NCBI GenBank assembly: GCA_963514095.1
Contig: OY741281.1
Coordinates: forward strand, 10,327,819-10,391,818
Origin: Eutrigla gurnardus
Lineage: Eukaryota > Chordata > Actinopteri > Perciformes > Triglidae
Direction of reading: 5' to 3'
Length of the DNA stretch: 64,000 nt
This document shows, piece by piece, positions 11,291-22,168 of this stretch (positions are counted from its first letter, which is position 1; every line of letters starts with the position of its first letter). The position numbers were made by a program, and so were the translations under genes. The notes under the pieces are model-generated. The model had not been told where the DNA came from. It made no database searches and worked only from the letters and a program-made list of their open reading frames with translations.

Positions 11291-12649
11291 TCCGCTACAG
11301 CGGAATGGTTGTCATTGGTTAAAAGTTCAATGACGTGTGTTCAGGTCCGCACTCGGCGGCCACCTTGTGGTGAAATTATACTTTTTATTTTGGTCGCTTT
11401 GATGTCATGGCTTGATCTAAAGTTCTGTGCATTGTCCTGTGAGTAGGCCTATTATATGTGAGGTCTGGTTAATACAAACATAGAATGATAATACAAATAT
11501 ACTGGAAAAAATGCCTTCCACATGTTGCCTTGCATGTGTGTGTGTCATGGGCGAGCGGTCATAATAAGCTATAAATGCAGTGCATGCCCAAGCCCTTCAA
11601 TAAAAATAATTGAAAATATTAATCTGGCAGTGTGTTCAATTATACAATACCTTAGTTTTACTGTTTTGGTCTTAAATCCGTGCCTAATCTGTCCCGTTTT
11701 GCTTGCGAAAAGCTGGAAAACTGACAGCTTGTTTCGCGCATGCGCACTGTGACACCGACTAGTACAGTTACTGCTAAAGGCTGTGTTTACTGTAGATGAG
11801 CGTTTTGAATGGCAAAAAAGCTGTCAGTGAAGCAGTTTATCTGCCAACGCGCATGCGCAAAAATGACTTGTTTGAATTGTTCAGCGGGAAACTGTCAGTG
11901 GTTCATTCATTGTGTAGCCTGGTCAAAATGGCTGAAAATATTAATTATATTCAGGCTTTGCGTTCAGTGCCGTTTTCGCGGAGACCTTTTGAGGAAAAGA
12001 AAGCTATAATTTCAAGTGGTCGGCCTACTCCTGAAGTAAATATCACAAAGACTGCAAAGAATTCCGTCCGTCACTCTCAAGCTAGCGCGTATGAGAAACA
12101 TAAATAGCTAGCTAGCCGACCCCCCTCCCATCAAACGATCCGGTCTGACAGCGACATATTGCCTGTTCATTCATGAAAACCATCTCGAAACACTCTCAGT
12201 CAAACAAGGTGGGGAATGAGAAATCTGCGGCGCTACTAGCCTAGTTCGTTTTAAAAAACACGCCGGCAGCAGCGCCTACTGATCTGAGACGTGTCAGTGA
12301 GTTACTGTAAATGCTGTGCGGAAAACCAGCTGTGGTCTGTGATTGAGGTGCAGACGGGTGAGTTTGGAGCTGACGAGAGGATCGCGCTGACGACCGCTTC
12401 GTTACATTTTTCTCATTGAAAAACTATACAACTGGCATTTAGATGATGTTCTCCATAAAAAAAATAAGTGAAATGCTGTAATAACAATTCGGTTTTAGTA
12501 ATCAACCGCTTATAGTGATCAAATGTACTGTGGACCAACGTGATCACTACAAGCTGTTTCCACTAACCATATTATATTTTTTATTAAAAAATATAATGCC
12601 CCCCCACGGGCGCGCATGGTATTGACACTTCAGCATGACCACAGTAAAT
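11291..12649. repeat. Family F right half plus transposon debris, tandem unit 1
   Basis: Begins with the family F right part (TCCGCTACAGCGGAATGG). It then repeats, in the same order and orientation, what is found at 12880-14270: CCACCTTGTGGTGAAAT, a short TG run, CATGGGCGAGCGGTCATAAT, and a coding-like piece. It ends at GACCACAGTAAATG. The two units form a direct tandem repeat of about 1.4 kb, interrupted by another family F copy. Confidence 0.7.
11796..12105 (+). pseudogene. Transposase-like N-terminal fragment, copy 1
   Basis: The open stretch includes NINYIQALRSVPFSRRPFEE and INITKTAKNSVRHSQ-type residues, ending HK at a TAG. The pattern (a short lead, a PF..R.FEEK block, then ITK..KNSVRHFQ..Y.KH.WL-like residues) resembles the N-terminal region before the TTF-type zinc finger of hAT/ZMYM-related transposases. 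That is family-level recognition only. No catalytic core follows, so it is an isolated exon-like remnant. Confidence 0.4.
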
Positions 12650-13128
12650 GCAGCGTGCTACCTAACGTGATTCATTGTGGGTTGAAAGCGATGCATGATG
12701 GCTAGAATTGTGTTTTTTTTTTGTTTTTTTTTGGCTAGAATTGTGTCCGACTTAGCAGCCGACTCCAAAGACGTCACAGGATCGCGACCATATCACTTGA
12801 CCCAAAACATCGCGGGAACAAGTTTTTAAGAGCCGCTTCTTGCAGCGCTTGGCAGCGTGGTCTACGACGGCTGCAACCGGCTTGTCCACACCTCCGCTAC
12901 AGCGGAGTGGTTCTCATTGGTTAAAAGTTCAATGACGTGTGTTCAGGTCCGCACTCGGCGGCCACCTTGTGGTGAAATGATTTGGTCGCTTTGTCTCATG
13001 GCTTGATTTAAAGTTCTGTGCATTGTGCTGTGAGTAGGCCTATTATATGTGAGGTCTGGTTAATACAAACATAGAATGATAATACAAATATACTGGAAAA
13101 AAAAGAATGCCTTCCACATGTTGCCTTG

Positions 13129-13130
<2 letters not shown>
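12650..13130. repeat. Fold-back family F copy with internal poly-T expansion
   Basis: Contains CAGCGTGCTACCTAACGTGAT, a T-rich interruption (about 12714-12731), a repeat of GGCTAGAATTGTGT on either side of it, the GACGTCACAGGATCGCGACC block and CTCCGCTACAGCGGAGTGG. It separates the two 1.4-kb tandem debris units. Confidence 0.65.

Positions 13131-13178
<48 letters not shown>
13131..13178. repeat. (TG)n microsatellite
   Basis: An uninterrupted TG run followed by TATATATA. The matching position of the first unit (11533-11544) has only a few TG units, so the run expanded after the duplication. Confidence 0.95.
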
Positions 13179-14280
13179 CCATGGGCGAGCGGTCATAATA
13201 AGCTATAAATGCAGTGCATGCCCAAGCCCTTCAATAAAAATAATTGAAAATATTAATCTGGCAGTGTGTTCAACTATACAATACCTTAGTTTTACTGTTT
13301 TGGTCTTAAATCCGTGCCTAATCTGTCCCGTTTTGCTTGCGAAAAGCTGGAAAACTGACAGCTTGTTTCGCGCATGCGCACTGTGACACCGACTAGTACA
13401 GTTACTGCTAAAGGCTGTGTTTACTGTAGATGAGCGTTTTGAATGGCTAAAAAGCTGTCAGTGAAGCAGCCTGACATAAAAGTTGCGCAAAAATGACTTG
13501 TTTGAATTGTTCAGCGGGAAACTGTCAGTGGTTCATTCATTGTGTAGCCTGGTCAAAATGGCTGAAAATATTAATTATATTCAGGCTTTGCGTTCAGTGC
13601 CGTTTTCGCGGAGACCTTTTGAGGAAAAGAAAGCTATAATTTCAAGTGGTCGGCCTACTCCTGAAGTAAATATCACAAAGACTGCAAAGAATTCCGTCCG
13701 TCACTCTCAAGCTAGCGCGTATGAGAAACATAAATGGCTAGCTAGCCGACCCCCCTCCCGTCAAACGATCCGGTCTGACAGCGACATATTGCCTGTTCAT
13801 TCATGAAAACCATCTCGAAACACTCTCAGTCAAACAAGGTGGGGAATGAGAAATCTGCGGCGCTACTAGCCTAGTTCGTTTTAAAAACACACCGGCAGCA
13901 GCGCCTACTGATCTGAGACATGTCAGTGAGTTACTGTAAATGCTGTGCGGAAAACCAGCTGTGGTCTGTGATTGAGGTGCAGACGGGTGAGTTTGGAGCT
14001 GACGAGAGGATCGCGCTGACGACCGCTTCGTTACATTTTTCTCATTGAAAAACTATACAACTGGCATTTAGATGATGTTCTCCATAAAAAAAATAAGTGA
14101 AATACTGTAATAACAATTCGGTTTTAGTAATCAACCGCTTATAGTGATCAAATGTACTCTGGACCAACGTGATCACTACAAGCTGTTTCCACTAACCATA
14201 TTATATTTTTTATTAAAAAATATAATGCCCCCCCACGGGCGCGCATGGTATTGACACTTCAGCATGACCACAGTAAATGG
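13179..14280. repeat. Transposon debris, tandem unit 2
   Basis: The second copy of 11545-12649, nearly identical by eye. It includes the shared run CGCTGACGACCGCTTCGTTA and the AT-rich ATTATATTTTTTATTAAAAA stretch. It ends at GACCACAGTAAATGG, where it joins unrelated sequence. Confidence 0.7.
13483..13803 (+). pseudogene. Transposase-like N-terminal fragment, copy 2
   Basis: The same fragment as at 11796-12105. Here the codon after HK is TGG (Trp), not TAG, so the frame extends through WLASRPPSRQ before stopping. This supports the first copy's TAG as a later nonsense change. The Trp fits the KHKWL-type pattern of TTF-finger transposases. No further transposase domain follows. Confidence 0.4.
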
Positions 14281-14355
14281 TCACCGCTCGCCACTGCTAT
14301 GATGACTGTCACTTTCATTTCAGCGCGGATGTATACCTGGCCGAATTGCACTGTA

Positions 14356-14925
14356 GGGGTGTTGTGCCAGTGTAGGTATCCCCGACAGAAATTGTTTCCC
14401 CTGGCTGCGGGAGCTACTTCCTCTGTCTATTTTGAGGGGGGGATACAAATTCTGGCAGACAGGTAAACGTCTGAAATAATCTGTTTCCCCCCATAACTTT
14501 GTGTATAAGAGAAGAAACGTGCTCATAATCACAGAGGTTATAGAGTAGTATCTAAAGAACACACAAAATAAATCATTTGATCCTCAGACTTCCTCTGTCT
14601 ACTATAGTACATTTCGAGTGAAGTAGCTTAAATAGACGTAATTGAAGCCAGAAAACAATAACAGTGGTCTTGATTTTGGATATTGACGTATATTTAGTTC
14701 GACAAATTCCATACCAGGACTTGAATAACAGCGTGTTATATGTCAAATCACATGAGGAAATGATTACCTTCGTTTTGCCGTTCAGTACTAGTACGACGTT
14801 ACGACGTACAAAAGAATAAAATCATAACGTTGCTCCGCCTTCAGGCTTCCGCCTGAATGAATGCGCGCTCCCGCAGCCAGGGGAAACAATTTCTGTCGGG
14901 GATACCTACACTGGCACAACACCTG
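14356..14925. mobile_element. MITE with ~55-bp terminal inverted repeats
   Basis: The left end GGTGTTGTGCCAGTGTAGG continues about 55 bp to GGCTGCGGGA and is perfectly mirrored at 14871-14925, ending CCTACACTGGCACAACACC. The interior of about 460 bp has no coding signal. A clear target duplication is not visible, so the superfamily is left open. Confidence 0.75.
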
Positions 14926-15150
14926 GTTTGCTTCAGGAAAAAAATATTTTTAAGAAGCTTCCCAATGGAAACCTCGACAAGACTAAGGTTGTTTGCACCT
15001 TTTGCAATGCGGAATTAGTAAGTCATTATTTAGGTAGCACACATATTATGAATGCCTTCGGCAGAATTCAAATGAGCCATTTTAATCTAGATTAATTCCA
15101 AGATTACAGTGAGATTAATCTTGATTAAAAAAATTAATCTATGCCCACCA
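14926..15150 (+). pseudogene. BED zinc-finger fragment of a hAT transposase, with hAT-type tail
   Basis: Reading from about 14940 gives PNGNLDKTKVVCTFCNAEL, the start of a BED-type zinc finger (CxxC pair) as in hAT/ZBED transposases. The His pair is lost after a stop. The AT-rich tail with ATTAATCTAGATTAAT-like inverted stretches and CTATGCCCACCACT at 15137-15150 looks like a hAT terminus. Directly after it begins the intron of the copy B duplicon (ACTTTTTACTTTTAGAA), so this marks the left edge of that truncated duplicon. Confidence 0.55.
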
Positions 15151-15267
15151 CTACTTTTTACTTTTAGAATTTAAAGTACATGTTGATGCTAATACGTTTA
15201 TACTTTAAAATTAAATTAACCTGCCGTTGATAATTCTGCATTAATTGATTTTTTTAATATATATATA

Positions 15268-16873
15268 CACTCAACAAAAATATAAACGCAACACTTTTGT
15301 TTTTGCTCCCATTTTTCATGAGATGGACTTAAAGATCTAAAATTCATTCCAGATACACAATATTACCATTGCTCTCAAACATTGTTCACAAATGTGTGAT
15401 AGTGAGCACTTCTGCTTTGCTGAGATGATCCATCCCACCTCACAGGTGTGCCACATCAAGATGCTGATCTGACATCATGATTAGTGCACAGGTGTACCTT
15501 ATACTGCCCACAATAAAAGGCCACTCTGAAATGTGCAGTTTTGTCTCACAGCAAAATGCCACAGATGCCACAAGCATTGAGGGAGCGTGCAATTGGCATG
15601 CTGACAGCAGGAATGTCAACCAGATCTGTTGCTCGGGCATTGAATGTTCATTTCTCCACCATAAGCCGTCTCCAAAGGCGTTTCAGAGAATATGGCAGTA
15701 CATCCAACCGGCCTCACAACCGCAGACCACGTGTAACCACACCAGCCCAGGACCTCCACATCCAGCAGGTTCACCTCCAAGATCGTCTGGGACCAGCCAC
15801 TCAGACAGCTGCTGAAACAATTGGTTTGCATAACCAAACAATTTCTGCACAAACTGTCAGAAACCGTCTCAGGGAAGCTCAACTGCATGCTCGTCGTCCT
15901 CATCGGGGTCTTGACCTGACTCCAGCTCGTCGCCGTAACAGACTTGAGTGGGCAAATGCTCACATTCGATGGCATCTGGCACGTTGGAGAGGTGTTCTCT
16001 TCACGGATGAATCTCGGTTTACATTGTTCAGGGCAGATGGCAGACAGCGTGTGTGGCGTCGTGTGGGTGAGCGCTTTGCTGATGTCAATGTTGTGGATCG
16101 AGTGGCCCATGGTGGTGGTGGGGTTATGGTATGGGCAGGCATCTGTTATGGACGAAGAACACAGGTGCATTTTATTGATGGCATTTTGAATGCAGAGATA
16201 CCGTGATGAGATCCTGAGGCCCATTGTTGTGCCATACATCCATGAACATCACCTCATGTTTCAGCAAGATAATGCACGGCCCCATGTTGCAAGGATCTGT
16301 ACACAATTCTTGGAAGCTGAAAATGTCCCAGTTCTTGCATGGCCAGCATACTCACCGGACATGTCACCCATTGAGGGATGTGCTTGACCGGCGTATACGA
16401 CAGCGTGTACCAGTTCCCAATAATATCCAGCAACTTCGCACAGCCATTGAAGAGGAGTGGACCAACATTCCACAGGCCACAATTGACAATCTGATAAACT
16501 CTATGCAAAGAAGATGTGTTGCACTGCATGAGGCAAATGGTCACACCAGATACTGACTGGTTCTGAGTCCCCAGACCCCCAATAAAGCAAAAAAAATGCA
16601 CATTTCAGGGTGGCCTTTTATTGTGGACAGTCTAAGGCACACCTGTGCACTAATCATGATGTCAGATCAGCATCTTGATGTGGCACACCTGTGAGGTGGG
16701 ATGGATTATCTCAGCAAAGCAGAAGTGCTCACTATCACACATTTAGACTGATTTGTGAACAATGTTTGAGAGAAATGGTAATATTGTGTATCTGGAATGA
16801 ATTTTAGATCTTTAAGTCCATCTCATGAAAAATGGGAGCAAAAACAAAAGTGTTGCGTTTATATTTTTGTTGA

Positions 16874-16876
<3 letters not shown>
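15268..16876 (+). mobile_element. Tc1/mariner transposon, full length, inactivated
   Basis: Bounded by TA on each side (15266-15267 and 16877-16878). Ends are CACTCAACAAAAATATAAAC and its reverse complement. Inverted repeats of about 275 bp (15268-~15540 and ~16600-16876) include TTTCATGAGATGGACTTAAA. It encloses one transposase gene with two frameshifts. It is inserted into the FIIND-CARD intron of copy B in a TA-rich stretch. Confidence 0.92.
15556..16556 (+). pseudogene. Tc1-family transposase, two frameshifts
   Basis: The ATG at 15556 starts MPQMPQALRERAIG. Two N-terminal helix-turn-helix regions follow (STRSVARALNVHFSTIS; then the arginine-rich RRPRVTT hook region). The catalytic D is in LFTDESRF (~16005), then the second D in FQQDNARPH and the third acidic residue in MSPIEG. 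The frame breaks near 16195, where an apparent 2-base loss precedes the RYRDEIL block. It breaks again near 16377, just after the catalytic Glu. The last block (VLDRRIRQRVP to HEANGHTRY) ends at the TGA at 16554. All three acidic residues are still encoded, but in different frames. Confidence 0.9.
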
Positions 16877-16926
<50 letters not shown>

Positions 16927-17575
16927 AGCATTTAATTGCTTGTTGATTGTTTTTTTTTCTTCCTTTTAACCTTCTCTGACCCAGATTCATTTCCTATCAT
17001 GGCTGCTTTGGTTTTGAAGCTTCCTCTCGCTTTTTTCCTTTTACCAGAACTGAGCGATTATTAGGCTTTTGTGTTTGTGTTTATCGTTTATTTAGTCGTT
17101 GTTCGTTTTTTTAATGGACTAAAATATAATTTATCTTCTTTATTAGTCTTGGGCAAAGTGAAAAAGAAAATGGTGATGAAGGGCAGTGTTATGTCTGGTG
17201 GAAGTATTCAAATCTTTTAATTCAGTAAAAGTCCTGCATTCCAAATGGTATTTAAGGAAAAGTAGTATTGGCATCAAAATACATAATAAGTACATTGAGA
17301 TTTTCCCTTTCAGATATATACTAAATTAATTAAATGTATGAATTGATTTATTAACAATGAACTTAAGTTATCAAATAGATGTAGAGAAGTAGAAAGATGC
17401 ATCAAATGCAAATATAAATACCTCAAAACTGTACAGAAGTTGAGAAAAGTATTTACCTGCAGCATTGTGTATTCTAGTATATTGGTTATCATTTGTGGTT
17501 AAACATCTGTACAAATTCTGTTGAATAAATGAACTGAAAGATTAGAGATTTACATTTTTTGTCATTTTATTTCAG
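16877..17575. other. TA microsatellite, then intron 1 remnant of copy B
   Basis: TA repeats at 16877-16922, then sequence homologous to the 3' part of intron 1 in copies C-E (ACCTTCTCTGACCCAGATT; GTTATGTCTGGTGGAAGTAT). It ends at the acceptor TCATTTTATTTCAG at 17562-17575. No exon 1 or GTAAGT donor equivalent is present upstream, because the duplicon is cut at about 15151. Confidence 0.75.
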
Positions 17576-19363
17576 GGTGCAGAGCCGGAGAAACAACTGG
17601 ATGGGCGTTAAAACATTTAAAAACGTCAAGAGATTAAAAGATAATCATATATATTAAAAGAAAAGGATTAGACATGAAAAAAGCAATGTGAAGTTCATAT
17701 TTCCCGGGGCTGAAGAGGAAGCTTAAAAACAAGGGAAAACATCATTATCGTCATCTCAAAAAGACAAACAAGAGTACTTTGATTCTGTTGCTCATTCAGC
17801 TCCAGTTATTCTGATTGTGACACTTGAGAACGCATCATAATGAGGTCAGCTCATACAAAAGCAGAAGGAAAATGCTCGTGTTTCAGCAGGGCAGCCAGAG
17901 CGATCAGGAGAGCTCTGTCCTGCAGAGAGACTTTAGCCTCTTCTCCATCTCATCTCCACGAGATGGTGTTGTGTGGAGGCATCTGGTTTGAGGGTGAAGA
18001 CTCCTCCTCGGTGGGTGTGCTGTCTCCTCCTTTATCAGGCCCTTACATACATCTTCCAAACAGAAAAGACACAGATGATGGTGACCCAAGCTTCAAATTT
18101 GGAACTGACATTACACAAACCCGCTCTCAGTGCATTATTCCAGCTCGTTCTCACAGCATGCCTTCACTGAGTCGAACAACCTCTGAAGAGAGCAAGACCT
18201 TTAGATCAACTGAAAGCTTACCTGACATGCTGTTAAAAACCACATATGAGGAGTTTACACCTGATATGGCTGTTGATGAAAACGATGAAACCTACCTGTT
18301 CCAGTGCTCCTGCCCAGGCCTGTACCTGTGCAGTGTGACAGGCTTGGTGTTTCACATGGAAGGAGGAGGGGACGTGGTCTACAGGACTGTCCCTTGGGAC
18401 AGGAGACTACTGGACCAGCATCACAAGAAGCCTGCAGGACCCCTGTTTGACATCAAATGTGCGCAGCAGTCTGTGTGCTGGCTTCATCTCCCACACTGTG
18501 AGATCAGCTCCACCGGCGGATGTGATTTCCTGTCAGTCGCTCATGTGACCGATGACGGCGTTGAGTTTATCAGTCCTCACAAGGTAACAGAATCTCACGT
18601 TGTCATAAACATCAATGGGTTTTCTGGTTTCGGTAATGTCAAGGATGAAGACTCGCCACCTGACCCGGTCCGAGCGCTGGTTCTGCTGTTCTACAGGCCT
18701 CCAGATGGTCCCGATCCTGAATCCCTCCTCAATGTGTTGTTGCTACCGAAGAACGCGGTGCTCCCGGACGTGCTGCGATTCAGGAAGAAGTTAAATGGAG
18801 ATGAGTGCTACATAGAGATGTCCCCAAACTGTAAACTACACCCCAAGCAGGAATACACTCTGTCCACTTGTCCCGAAGACGACTCGTTTTTAGTTCAACC
18901 CACAGAAGCAGAGTTTGACTGTGACGACTATGACAACTTCTTCCCGTCATTCCAGGTGAATTGGGAAACAACGCTGAAACATATTAAGCTGATTTTGAGA
19001 GACACCAACAGCTCCCACAGTGTCTGGGAAAGAAGAGTTTGTCTTTCATCTACAGGTGTCAAGAGGTGCCGTGTGGCGAGCGCTCTGAATCTCCCGCCTA
19101 ACGAGAGGCTGTTTGGCATACGGAGCAGCTTCGTCAATGGGATATCAGGACCTGTTCTCAAAAGTCTGCTGGACAAACTGTTTGAGAAAGGGGTGATGTC
19201 GGATTCTGAGAGGGAGTCGGCGGACGAGATGCAAAGCAAAAGAGACAAAGCACGTTTTGTTATCGACACAGTGAGGAAGAAAGGCGAAGCTGCTAGTTCA
19301 GAGATGATTGAGTTCCTCTGTGAGGCCGACCCCTTCCTCTGTGAACATCTTGAGTTGATGTGA
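17576..19363 (+). other. Copy B 3' exon: 5' UTR plus coding sequence
   Basis: The exon starts after TTTATTTCAG with GGTGCAGAGCCGGAG, as in the other copies. In this copy the upstream AUG of the conserved 19-codon uORF is lost (TTAGACATG instead of ATGAGACATG), leaving only a five-residue AUG frame. Confidence 0.65.
17840..19363 (+). CDS. FIIND-CARD (CARD8-like) protein, copy B, short N-terminus
   Basis: 507 residues; start MRSAHTKAEG with ATG at 17840, aligned with the start of the longer copies. The basic block FSRAARAIRRAL (~16-27) is shared. Residues ~30-110 are unlike the other copies: the acidic repeat region is absent and an unrelated Ser/Pro-rich stretch takes its place. From RSHSMPSLSRTTSEE onward it matches the others. 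FIIND ~135-430: catalytic-type His235 in SVAHV, then Phe261|Ser262 in NGFSGFG, spaced as in CARD8. CARD ~430-507, to the end. About fifteen substitutions distinguish FIIND-CARD from copy C by eye, several clustered in the NAVLPDV...NGDECYIEM stretch. No frame defect is seen. Exon 1 is missing upstream, so any transcript needs another promoter. Confidence 0.9.
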   Translation: MRSAHTKAEGKCSCFSRAARAIRRALSCRETLASSPSHLHEMVLCGGIWFEGEDSSSVGVLSPPLSGPYIHLPNRKDTDDGDPSFKFGTDITQTRSQCIIPARSHSMPSLSRTTSEESKTFRSTESLPDMLLKTTYEEFTPDMAVDENDETYLFQCSCPGLYLCSVTGLVFHMEGGGDVVYRTVPWDRRLLDQHHKKPAGPLFDIKCAQQSVCWLHLPHCEISSTGGCDFLSVAHVTDDGVEFISPHKVTESHVVININGFSGFGNVKDEDSPPDPVRALVLLFYRPPDGPDPESLLNVLLLPKNAVLPDVLRFRKKLNGDECYIEMSPNCKLHPKQEYTLSTCPEDDSFLVQPTEAEFDCDDYDNFFPSFQVNWETTLKHIKLILRDTNSSHSVWERRVCLSSTGVKRCRVASALNLPPNERLFGIRSSFVNGISGPVLKSLLDKLFEKGVMSDSERESADEMQSKRDKARFVIDTVRKKGEAASSEMIEFLCEADPFLCEHLELM

Positions 19364-19411
19364 AGCTAAACAAACAGGCGATGCTTGCAGTTCATACAGG
19401 GTTTTTTTTAA
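19364..19411 (+). other. Copy B 3' flank, cut short by ERV remnant
   Basis: The shared 3' flank (GCTAAACAAACAGGCGATGC) stops matching copies C-E after a T-run near 19410. Retroviral sequence follows. Confidence 0.7.
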
Positions 19412-19551
19412 ATAAGAAAGTCGAACAGGAAAAGCAAAAGGAGGTAGATAGAAAGAAAAATTAGAACAGGCGAGGCAGGAGGAGGAAGATAGATAGCCAG
19501 TATGCATTCTCAACACTGCATGTTTTCGCACAACAGTGGAAAAACAGAGGC

Positions 19552-19749
19552 ATGGTAACATCTACAGGCAAATCTATTCAACACAAAGATTTGATACTAA
19601 ATTTATTGGATGCTATTCTCCTACCAAAAGCAGTTGCAGTCTGTAAATGCCCAGCGCACACTACCGGGACTGATCCAGTTTCACGAGGAAATCGCAAAGC
19701 AGCCGAAGAAGCTAAACGCGCAGCAACAGAGGGACAGGGTTCAGATTAG
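19552..19749 (+). pseudogene. ERV Pol: RNase H C-terminal fragment
   Basis: A 65-codon frame with LILNLLDAILLPKAVAVCKC and the GTDPVSRGN motif, the last part of a retroviral RNase H including its final acidic residue. It ends at TAG. The weakly matching run to 19860 is the start of integrase. Upstream RT is absent. Confidence 0.75.
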
Positions 19750-19905
19750 ATTTTTGTAGCTGATAGCCCATCCATCCTAAAAAAACTCGATAGAATTGCG
19801 GCTATTTTGAGCCATGGAATTACCCATGTCTCAACAGGATGGATGGTGGCAATGATAGGTTAATGTTTTACAACATATGGATTCCAAAATGTTTGTGCAT
19901 CCTGT

Positions 19906-20410
19906 TTGATTTGCTCCAAGCACAACTCACAAGGAAGAATGAGACCTAAAAGAGGAGCGTTCCCGAAAGCTGAATATCCTTTCCAAACAATATGCATGGA
20001 CTTCATCGAACTAAACAAATCAGAGGGGAAGAAATACTGTCTGGTAATAGGAGATATGTTTTCAAAATGGGTTGAAATCACACCAACAGCAACAAACGAC
20101 GCTATAGTGGTAGCAAAAATCCTTGCTACTATTATTGCACTACGATTCAGATTCCCGGAAACAATTTATTGCGATAACGGTCCACATTTCAGAAACCAAG
20201 TCGTGGCTAAATTATCAGAAATGTGTAACATCCAACTAAAAGTTTCATTGCAGTTATCATTGGTATCACTGGTCATCTCCTCGCTGGGAAGGTCCATATC
20301 AGGTTCTGCTATCTACACCGACAGCAGTCCACATCGCTGAGAGAGGAACCTGGGTTCATCTGACACACTGTAAGAGAGCATACAGCACTCCAGGGGAGAC
20401 AGATAAGTAA
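19906..20410 (+). pseudogene. ERV Pol: integrase core and C-terminal fragments
   Basis: The frame from 19906 shows the integrase core with the first catalytic Asp in CMDFIEL and the second in YCDNGPHF. The region that should hold the catalytic Glu is deleted. After ~20245 the typical tryptophan/glycine-rich C-terminal domain is readable only in another frame, to a TAA at 20408-20410. It is inactive by deletion and frameshift. Confidence 0.8.
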
Positions 20411-20422
20411 AAACACCACACC

Positions 20423-21623
20423 ATGGCAGATAGACCGTGGCATCTGTTTCGAAGGACGGGATGCGGTATGAGAGGAGCATTGTGTCTAATCAGTCTGGTA
20501 GCAGTAATAGTGGTAATTGCGATACTCTGGGTACACGAACTTCAGTCTCAACAATCGAATGGCAACAACAATCGCACCGCAGCTGAATCACTGATTGTAA
20601 ATTCGACACTAGCCAATACAACGCTAGCTAATTCAACACCAGCCAAATTAAGAGCTAAAAGAGAAATCGGACCGCAAATTGTATAACTTTGTGTCTCTAC
20701 CCGCTGACAGGAACTGCACCACTGTACACCACTTGTTTCCCCCCTGTGCATACTCACACGCGGCCACCCTGGTTTGAGCCATATGACGGCAACTACACCT
20801 GTCTGTCTAGAGAAGAAGGTACGGTTAGTGTAGGAACTTTGGCTCCCTGTAATCTAACCCTGAAGTTATCAGCAGGAGACTGGGGTGTGCAGGATGCGTG
20901 GGTGAGAAGACAACTTGTGACCAGGGCGGACATCTGGTGGTTCTGTGGTGGTAAGACACTTAGACCAACATTAACAATTGATTGGATTAACTATATGTAT
21001 TATAACCAACAAAGGTTCATCAATTACACCAGAGCTGGCATCAGGGGTTATCTATACAATTAGATAGGACTAGTCTCTTGGCATGGCAGAACCGGCTGGC
21101 GCTGGACATGCTGCTGGCCGAGAAGGGAGGCGTGTGTAAGATGTTTGGGGATATGTGTTGCACTTTCATTCCCGATAACACCCCCCCTGACGGCAGTGGG
21201 ACTAGGGCGCTGGCAGGTTTGACATCGCTATCTGAGGAGTTCGCAGAAAACTCAGGTATTGACGATCACCCTTACTTTTCATGGATGGAGAACATGTTCG
21301 GGAGGTGGTCAGGGCTCATACAATCAGTTTTGATAACCATAAATATAATGACCATAATTATGACTACGTTGTGTTGTTGTTGTGTTCCATTCCCGAGAGA
21401 CTTAGTTCAGAGGCTGATTGACGTTGCCATGAACAAGATGTTACTGTACACCAGAGTGCCGGATGATGAGGATAAAGGTGATGCAACATCATATCTATCA
21501 GATTACAGTGACGATGAAATAACCCCTGTGAAGTGTGCTTCCCGATTCCTAGGTGAGCAGAAAGTTCCAGGTGATCTGGAAGCTGAGGACATGTGCGAGG
21601 ACTTGGAGGATTTCTATGATTAG
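20423..21623 (+). pseudogene. ERV env, three frames, broken
   Basis: Begins 13 bases after the pol end. First frame 20423-20686: a basic start, a hydrophobic leader or anchor (~residues 20-38), N-glycosylation sites (NST, NTT) and a RAKR-like basic site. Second frame 20689-21063: surface-like, with Trp-, Cys- and NYT-containing segments. Third frame 21078-21623: a transmembrane-subunit part with a CX6CC motif (CKMFGDMCC), a hydrophobic span ending in a CCCC cluster (~residues 80-102) and an acidic cytoplasmic tail. Total coding length is well below a usual env, so surface-subunit sequence is also missing. Two frame changes separate the parts; no intact Env can be made. Confidence 0.8.
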
Positions 21624-22168
21624 TAGTTTAAACAAAAATAAAAACATCAATTCCACAGCACAATGATGTATTTACAGAAAATCCCTAAAAGAAGATGTAA
21701 AAACTGATAAGCATTACGAGTGTAGCCTAAGAGAAGGATGTTATCTCCACTATATGTTAATCACATGATGGAAGGAAGTGTTTAATGTTTTATTGTTTTC
21801 CACGAGTCCAGGGTGAGATTTCCTAGGCAGGGTCAGGTTCAACTAACGGGATCGATGGGTTGACCAGCCTGCGTTGGACATTTTGTTTGATTTCTATTCC
21901 TCCTTCCATATTAAACTTTAAAGGTATTAGAGGTTAGTTTTACTAGATGTGCTATGTATAACTCTGTTTTGAATCACTGTATTTTCCCAATTGGACTGGA
22001 GTACCACAGGGCGGTCGCCTGTAGGCAGAGGGGCCGTGAGAGAATTTCCCTGCCTGAATGTAAAGATGGTACTGAAGATGCTAAGAAGCTGCCTGACAGG
22101 GTTTTCGCTCTCACACTCCACAAAATTAACTAATGATTATGCTTGAGATAAGCATAAACAGGAGGGAA

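Noticed and set aside
11291..14280. CRISPR-like or satellite array
   Set aside because: Only two long units, not short regularly spaced repeats; simple tandem duplication of debris.
20423..21623. Domesticated env gene of the kind known in spiny-rayed fishes
   Set aside because: The frame is broken twice and surface-subunit sequence is missing; without comparison no claim of co-option can be made.
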